Below are positions 5,495 to 8,499 of a DNA stretch of 8,499 nt, piece after piece. The stretch lies in NCBI GenBank assembly GCA_030838245.1, contig JAUTXB010000010.1, positions 1 to 8,499 on the forward strand. Reading direction: 5' to 3'. The position numbers and the translations under genes were made by a program. Position 1 is the first letter of the stretch. Each line of letters begins with the position of its first letter. This DNA is from Acidimicrobiaceae bacterium. GTDB lineage: Bacteria > Actinomycetota > Acidimicrobiia > Acidimicrobiales > RAAP-2. The notes below the pieces were generated by a model. That model did no database searches. It saw only the letters and a list, made by a program, of their open reading frames with translations, and was not told the DNA's origin.

Positions 5495-7930
5495 GTGATC
5501 GTCCGAGGCGCTGGGCTCGATCGGAGGAGAACCGAAGTCGAACGCGAACTAGACGCCGGGCCTCGCTGGCTGAACACCCCTCAGGCACCATCCTCGAGCC
5601 AGAGCCCTGAGCTACCCGAAGCCCCGGGGTACCGGCTGAAGCGACTACTACTCGGCCCTCCCATTGTGAACGAGGACCTCCACGGCGAGCGGTTGGGGAA
5701 GCCCACCGCGCTAGCCGTCCTGTCGTCCGACGTCATGTCCTCATGCGCGTACGCAACCGAATCGATTCTTCGGATACTGGTCCCGGTGGCCGGGGTGGCC
5801 GCCTTCACCCTCATCACGCCGGTCACTGCGTTGTTGCTGCTGGTGCTCGGCGTCGTGTGCCTTCTGTACCGCCAGGTGGTGAAGACCTACCCGGTCTCGG
5901 GCGGCTCGTACGTGGTGAGTCGGGACAATTTCGGCTACTCGGTGGCCCAGATCCCCGGCGCCGCCCTGCTGTTGAGCTACGTGCTCACCGTGGCCGTGTC
6001 CGTGGCCGCCGGCGTCGACGCCGTGACCTCTGCCTTCCCGGTGCTATCGCCCTATCCCGTCGAGATGGCGGTCGGATTCGTGTTGATCATCGCCTACGGG
6101 AACCTCCGAGGTATTCGAGAAGCAGGGCGGGTCTTCGCCTTTCCCACCTATTGGTTCTTAGCCAGCATGGCCGTACTGGTGGTGGTGGGGCTGGTGCGGC
6201 TGGCCATTTCCGGCCATCTCCACCACTATGCCGTCCACGCTCAGGGCCACGTCCCGGTGGGACAGGCCGGCGGCGGGTTGTTGCTGGGCGCGTCGGCCTT
6301 CATCTTCCTGAAGGCCTTTGCCAACGGCGGGTCGGCCATGACCGGGATGGAGGCCATCTCCAACGCGGTGACCGTGTTCAAGCCGCCCCAGGTCCGCAAC
6401 GCCCGGACCACGTTGGTCCTCATGGCCGCCATCCTCGGAGTCATGTTCCTCTCGGTGTCGATCTTCGCTGCGTTGACCCACGCCGTCCCGTACCTGACGG
6501 GCACCCCCACCGTGCTCTCCCAGATCGGCCGGGCCGTGTTCGGGACCGGCGGCCTGCCCAACGTGGCTTACTACTCGCTCCAGTTCTCGACCGCGCTCAT
6601 CCTCATCCTGGGCGCCAACACCAGTTACAACGGGTTCCCGCTGTTGGTCAGCTACATCGCCCAGGACGCCTACCTGCCCCGGCCCCTCACCACCCGGGGG
6701 CACCGGTTGGTGTACTCGAACGGGATCGCCGCCCTCACCGTGGTCTCCATCGTCTTGTTGGTGGTGACCCGGGCCCGGGTGGCCGACCTGATCCCCTTGT
6801 ACGCCTGCACGGTCTTCACCGGCTTCACCATGGCCGGCGCCGGCATGACCAAGTACTTCGCCACCCATCCCGGGCCCAAGCGGCGCCAGAACCTGGTCGT
6901 CAGCGCCACGGCCTTCGGGCTGAGCGCGGTGGTGACCCTCATCTTCGTCATCACCGAGTTCACCACCGGAGCGTGGCTGATCGTGGTGGCCATCCCGCTC
7001 ATCGTGTTCTTCCTCACCCGCACCCATCGCCGATACGAGGAAGAGAAGCAGGTCCTGGCCCAGGATGCCTCGGGGGCCACCGCGGCCGCCGAGACCCACG
7101 CCCTTCGCCGCAACGTGACCCTGGTCCTGGTGGACAGCTTGGACCTGGCTACGACCAGGGCGTTGCAGCTGGCCCGGTCCTTCACCCCATCGGGAGAGGT
7201 CCGGGCCGTCCACTTCGTGATCGATACCGCCCACGCCGACGACATCGCCAGACAGTGGCGACAGCTGGGCCTGGGGGACCTGGCCCTCGAGCTGATCGAG
7301 TGCCCGGACCGACGCTTGTCCCGCGCTGCCACCGAGATGGCGGCCAGCCTGGCCGCCGACGGTGAGACCGAGGTCATGTTGATCCTTCCCCGGCGGTTGT
7401 ACCGCGGTGTGGCCAACCGGTTCCTGCACAGCCATACCGCCGATCGCATCGTCACCGCGGTGAGCACGCTGCCCCACGTCAGTGCCACTATCGCCCCCTT
7501 CGACGTGAGCGGCTTGGTCAAGCGGCGGTCCAAGGCCCAGGCCCAGGCCCACGGGCGAGCGTCGGGCAAGAAGACACCGGTGGCCGGTCCGGTTCGTCGC
7601 CCGGACCACGCCAAGCGGCTGATCGAGGTGGCCGGGGCCACGCCGCTGGGCGAGTTGACCTATCGCAAGCGGACGGTGGTGGCCGGCCGGGTGCGATCGG
7701 TCCGGGTCCAGCCGTGGTCGGGAGCCGTAGCTCTGGAGTGCACCATCGTCGACGACACCGGCGCTTTGAACCTGGTGTTCCTGGGACGTCGGGCCGTGCC
7801 CGGGATCGAGCCGGGCACCCAGCTCAGGGCAGAGGGGATGATCGGCAAGCACAACGGCCGCCTGGCCGTGATCAATCCGGTCTACGAGCTTCTTCTGGCC
7901 GCCGGGCAAGAGGACCCACCGGACGAGTGA
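5495..7930 (+). CDS. KimA-like APC/KUP transporter with Usp-like and C-terminal OB-fold domains
   Basis: An 811-residue membrane protein. After a roughly 70-residue N-terminal tail, residues about 73-508 form some 12 hydrophobic helices of the APC superfamily, closest in motif to the B. subtilis K+/H+ symporter KimA and mycobacterial Rv2690c-type proteins. The TM1 motif [13 protein letters not shown] (Asp79, Tyr86) and TM6 [10 protein letters not shown] (Thr283, Glu286) match KimA ion-site residues as I recall them. In TM3, SYVLTVAVS has Ser161 where KimA-like proteins have Asp. Residues about 540-671 look like a Usp-type alpha/beta domain ([19 protein letters not shown]). A charged, Ala/Lys-rich linker (672-705) leads to an OB-fold-like domain (about 706-805) with [28 protein letters not shown] and [12 protein letters not shown]. 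Potassium uptake is inferred; amino-acid transport is an alternative. GTG at 5495 is the only usual start codon between the upstream stop and the conserved [11 protein letters not shown] segment. Its ribosome binding site is weak, so the true start is uncertain. Confidence 0.85.
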   Translation: MIVRGAGLDRRRTEVERELDAGPRWLNTPQAPSSSQSPELPEAPGYRLKRLLLGPPIVNEDLHGERLGKPTALAVLSSDVMSSCAYATESILRILVPVAGVAAFTLITPVTALLLLVLGVVCLLYRQVVKTYPVSGGSYVVSRDNFGYSVAQIPGAALLLSYVLTVAVSVAAGVDAVTSAFPVLSPYPVEMAVGFVLIIAYGNLRGIREAGRVFAFPTYWFLASMAVLVVVGLVRLAISGHLHHYAVHAQGHVPVGQAGGGLLLGASAFIFLKAFANGGSAMTGMEAISNAVTVFKPPQVRNARTTLVLMAAILGVMFLSVSIFAALTHAVPYLTGTPTVLSQIGRAVFGTGGLPNVAYYSLQFSTALILILGANTSYNGFPLLVSYIAQDAYLPRPLTTRGHRLVYSNGIAALTVVSIVLLVVTRARVADLIPLYACTVFTGFTMAGAGMTKYFATHPGPKRRQNLVVSATAFGLSAVVTLIFVITEFTTGAWLIVVAIPLIVFFLTRTHRRYEEEKQVLAQDASGATAAAETHALRRNVTLVLVDSLDLATTRALQLARSFTPSGEVRAVHFVIDTAHADDIARQWRQLGLGDLALELIECPDRRLSRAATEMAASLAADGETEVMLILPRRLYRGVANRFLHSHTADRIVTAVSTLPHVSATIAPFDVSGLVKRRSKAQAQAHGRASGKKTPVAGPVRRPDHAKRLIEVAGATPLGELTYRKRTVVAGRVRSVRVQPWSGAVALECTIVDDTGALNLVFLGRRAVPGIEPGTQLRAEGMIGKHNGRLAVINPVYELLLAAGQEDPPDE

Positions 7931-7982
7931 GGTCGAGCGTGGCTCAACGACCGCAAAGCAGTCGCCTCACGGCGCCAAGCCG

Positions 7983-8345
7983 CTACCCACCGAGGGCTTT
8001 GCGAACGATGGCAAGCCTGTCCGGGTCGGCTCGCCACCACATCCACCGTCCGCGCTTCTCTCCCACGATCAGCCCCGCTTCTACCAAGACCCTGGTGTGA
8101 TGGGAGACGGTCGGCTGGCTGCGACCGAGGGGTGCCTCGAGGTCGCACGAGCACACCTCGACCTGGGAGGCGACGAGTGAAAGGAGCCGGAGCCGCACGG
8201 GATCGGACAGAGCGCCGAATATGCGGCCCAGCTCAGTCGCTTCGTCCTCGTTGAGGGGAGCCTCGGTCAACGACGAGCAGCACAGGTCGTCCCTTCCGGC
8301 AACGGCCGGCTTGGTCCCATTGGGCTGTCGAGTCCTGGCCATCAT
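7983..8345 (-). CDS. arsR: ArsR-family metal(loid)-responsive repressor
   Basis: A 120-residue winged-helix repressor of the ArsR/SmtB family. It would bind DNA as a dimer and release it when it binds As(III), Sb(III) or a soft metal. The DNA-binding core starts at FGALSDPVRLRLLSLVAS (43-60) and includes the recognition helix SQPTVSHHTRVLVEAGLI and the wing region KRGRWMWWRAD. Four cysteines are possible ligands: adjacent Cys22-Cys23 near the N terminus, and Cys65 and Cys67 in VCSCDL. A Cys-Cys pair plus a cysteine near the CxCD position resembles the As(III) site of Corynebacterium ArsR proteins. Two ATG codons stand in tandem at 8345 and 8342; the first is used here, and neither has a strong ribosome binding site. 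The gene diverges from a VOC gene at 8428 across an AT-rich, palindrome-bearing gap, so autoregulation and control of that gene are likely. It converges with the transporter gene (52 bp between them). Confidence 0.92.
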   Translation of the reverse strand: MMARTRQPNGTKPAVAGRDDLCCSSLTEAPLNEDEATELGRIFGALSDPVRLRLLSLVASQVEVCSCDLEAPLGRSQPTVSHHTRVLVEAGLIVGEKRGRWMWWRADPDRLAIVRKALGG

Positions 8346-8359
8346 TCACCACTTACGTA

Positions 8360-8365
8360 TTGACA
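8360..8365 (+). promoter_or_regulatory. Consensus -35 box for the VOC (ArsI/CadI-type) gene
   Basis: TTGACA is a perfect -35 hexamer in an unusually AT-rich gap of about 80 bp. At the standard 17-bp spacing, the -10 position (8383-8388, GACACT) matches poorly. The expected start near 8395 would fall inside the palindrome at 8393-8408, a position suited to repression. The -10 box is not convincingly identified. Confidence 0.4.
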
Positions 8366-8376
8366 TTGGTAAATGT
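8363..8376. promoter_or_regulatory. Candidate ArsR operator 1
   Basis: ACATT-GGTA-AATGT is a 5-4-5 inverted repeat overlapping the -35 box of the VOC gene. It has the same four-base-spacer shape as the palindrome at 8393-8408, and its centre is 31 bp away, close to three helical turns. It is the weaker of the two sites. Confidence 0.4.
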
Positions 8377-8392
8377 TTCTGTGACACTGAAT

Positions 8393-8408
8393 ATTGATCT
8401 ACATCAAT
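8393..8408. promoter_or_regulatory. Candidate ArsR operator 2
   Basis: ATTGAT-CTAC-ATCAAT is a perfect 6-4-6 palindrome between the divergent arsR and VOC genes. The TTGATnnnnATCAA form resembles known ArsR-family operators. It overlaps the likely transcription start of the VOC gene and lies 48 bp upstream of the arsR start codon, so one repressor could control both directions. Confidence 0.65.
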
Positions 8409-8413
8409 CTATC

Positions 8414-8418
8414 AGGAG
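8414..8418 (+). promoter_or_regulatory. Ribosome binding site of the VOC gene
   Basis: AGGAG lies 9 nt before the GTG at 8428. It is the clearest Shine-Dalgarno match in this part of the window and fixes the start of the truncated gene at the right edge. Confidence 0.7.
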
Positions 8419-8427
8419 CGTACGTCG

Positions 8428-8499
8428 GTGTCCCGAGTTCAGCTTGCCCTCAATGTCTCCGACCTCGATGAGGCGGTCGAGTTCTACTCGAAGCTCTTC
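8428..8499 (+). CDS. Partial VOC-family protein, ArsI/CadI type (5' end only)
   Basis: The first 24 codons of a gene cut off by the window edge. They encode (M)SRVQLALNVSDLDEAVEF and then YSKLF, which is the typical N terminus of the glyoxalase/vicinal oxygen chelate family: first beta strand, then the helix DLDEAVEFY. It is especially like CadI and ArsI proteins. ArsI splits the carbon-arsenic bond of trivalent organoarsenicals; CadI is a cadmium-induced protein of the same family. GTG is the start, with AGGAG 9 nt upstream. The divergent arsR and the shared operator-like palindromes support a metalloid or metal role. The metal ligands and the cysteine pair that would identify ArsI lie beyond the window, so ArsI and CadI cannot be separated here. 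Confidence 0.8.
   Translation, partial: MSRVQLALNVSDLDEAVEFYSKLF

Noticed and set aside
5523..5529. Strong GGAGGAG ribosome-binding-like sequence inside the start of the transporter gene
   Set aside because: No ATG, GTG or TTG follows in frame at a suitable distance, so it does not define a better start. It may be chance, or a sign that the true start uses a rare codon.
5495..5620. c-di-AMP (ydaO-type) riboswitch ahead of the KimA-like gene
   Set aside because: A few fragments such as GGAGGAGAACC recall the class, but the conserved stems and pseudoknot pieces could not be traced and the region is open coding sequence. A covariance-model search (RF00379) would settle it.
7931..7982. Factor-independent terminator between the convergent transporter and arsR genes
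   Set aside because: GGTCGAGC-GTG-GCTC-AAC-GACC (7931-7952) can pair as two 4-bp stems with a bulge, but no T-tract follows and the stems are weak.

Overview
The window is GC-rich and densely packed, with several GTG starts and stop/start overlaps. The Dxs and ArsR proteins have actinobacterial-type motifs (an NDNGRSYAP segment in Dxs; a Cys-Cys pair plus CSCDL in ArsR). It most likely comes from an actinomycete-type bacterium (Actinomycetota). A deep-branching class such as Acidimicrobiia is possible, but that is a guess. I see no transposase, tRNA, rRNA, CRISPR array or prophage gene, and no stretch over 300 bases lacks a gene.

Region 1 (1-143) is a 27-bp tandem repeat array that runs off the left edge. 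Each exact copy carries a small hairpin. The array is also in frame with the following gene.

Region 2 (144-4533) is a tight plus-strand operon for hopanoid side-chain and isoprenoid synthesis. It holds (i) a fused protein, with an HpnG-like nucleosidase/phosphorylase domain followed by IspH, the last enzyme of the MEP pathway; (ii) the radical SAM enzyme HpnH, which adds 5'-deoxyadenosine to diploptene; and (iii) Dxs, the first enzyme of the MEP pathway. The genes overlap or nearly touch (TAATG at 1611-1615; TTGA at 2614-2617). Dxs and IspH would supply C5 units, HpnH would make adenosylhopane, and the HpnG domain would release adenine to give ribosylhopane. The squalene-hopene cyclase is not here and could lie to the left.

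Region 3 (4568-5374) is a minus-strand crotonase-family gene, convergent with dxs, with non-standard residues at the usual catalytic positions.

Region 4 (5495-7930) encodes an 811-residue transporter. It has a 12-helix APC/KUP core resembling the potassium importer KimA, a Usp-like cytosolic domain, and an unexpected C-terminal OB-fold domain. The 120-bp gap between it and the divergent crotonase gene holds an 8-bp perfect inverted repeat.

Region 5 (7983-8499) is a metalloid or metal response unit. A minus-strand ArsR repressor faces a plus-strand VOC-family gene (ArsI/CadI type), cut off by the window edge after 24 codons. The AT-rich gap between them contains two palindromes whose centres are 31 bp apart, which look like ArsR operators.

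The genes are mostly familiar families. The unusual points are the domain fusions (HpnG-IspH and transporter-Usp-OB fold), the repeat array and the short-linker Dxs.
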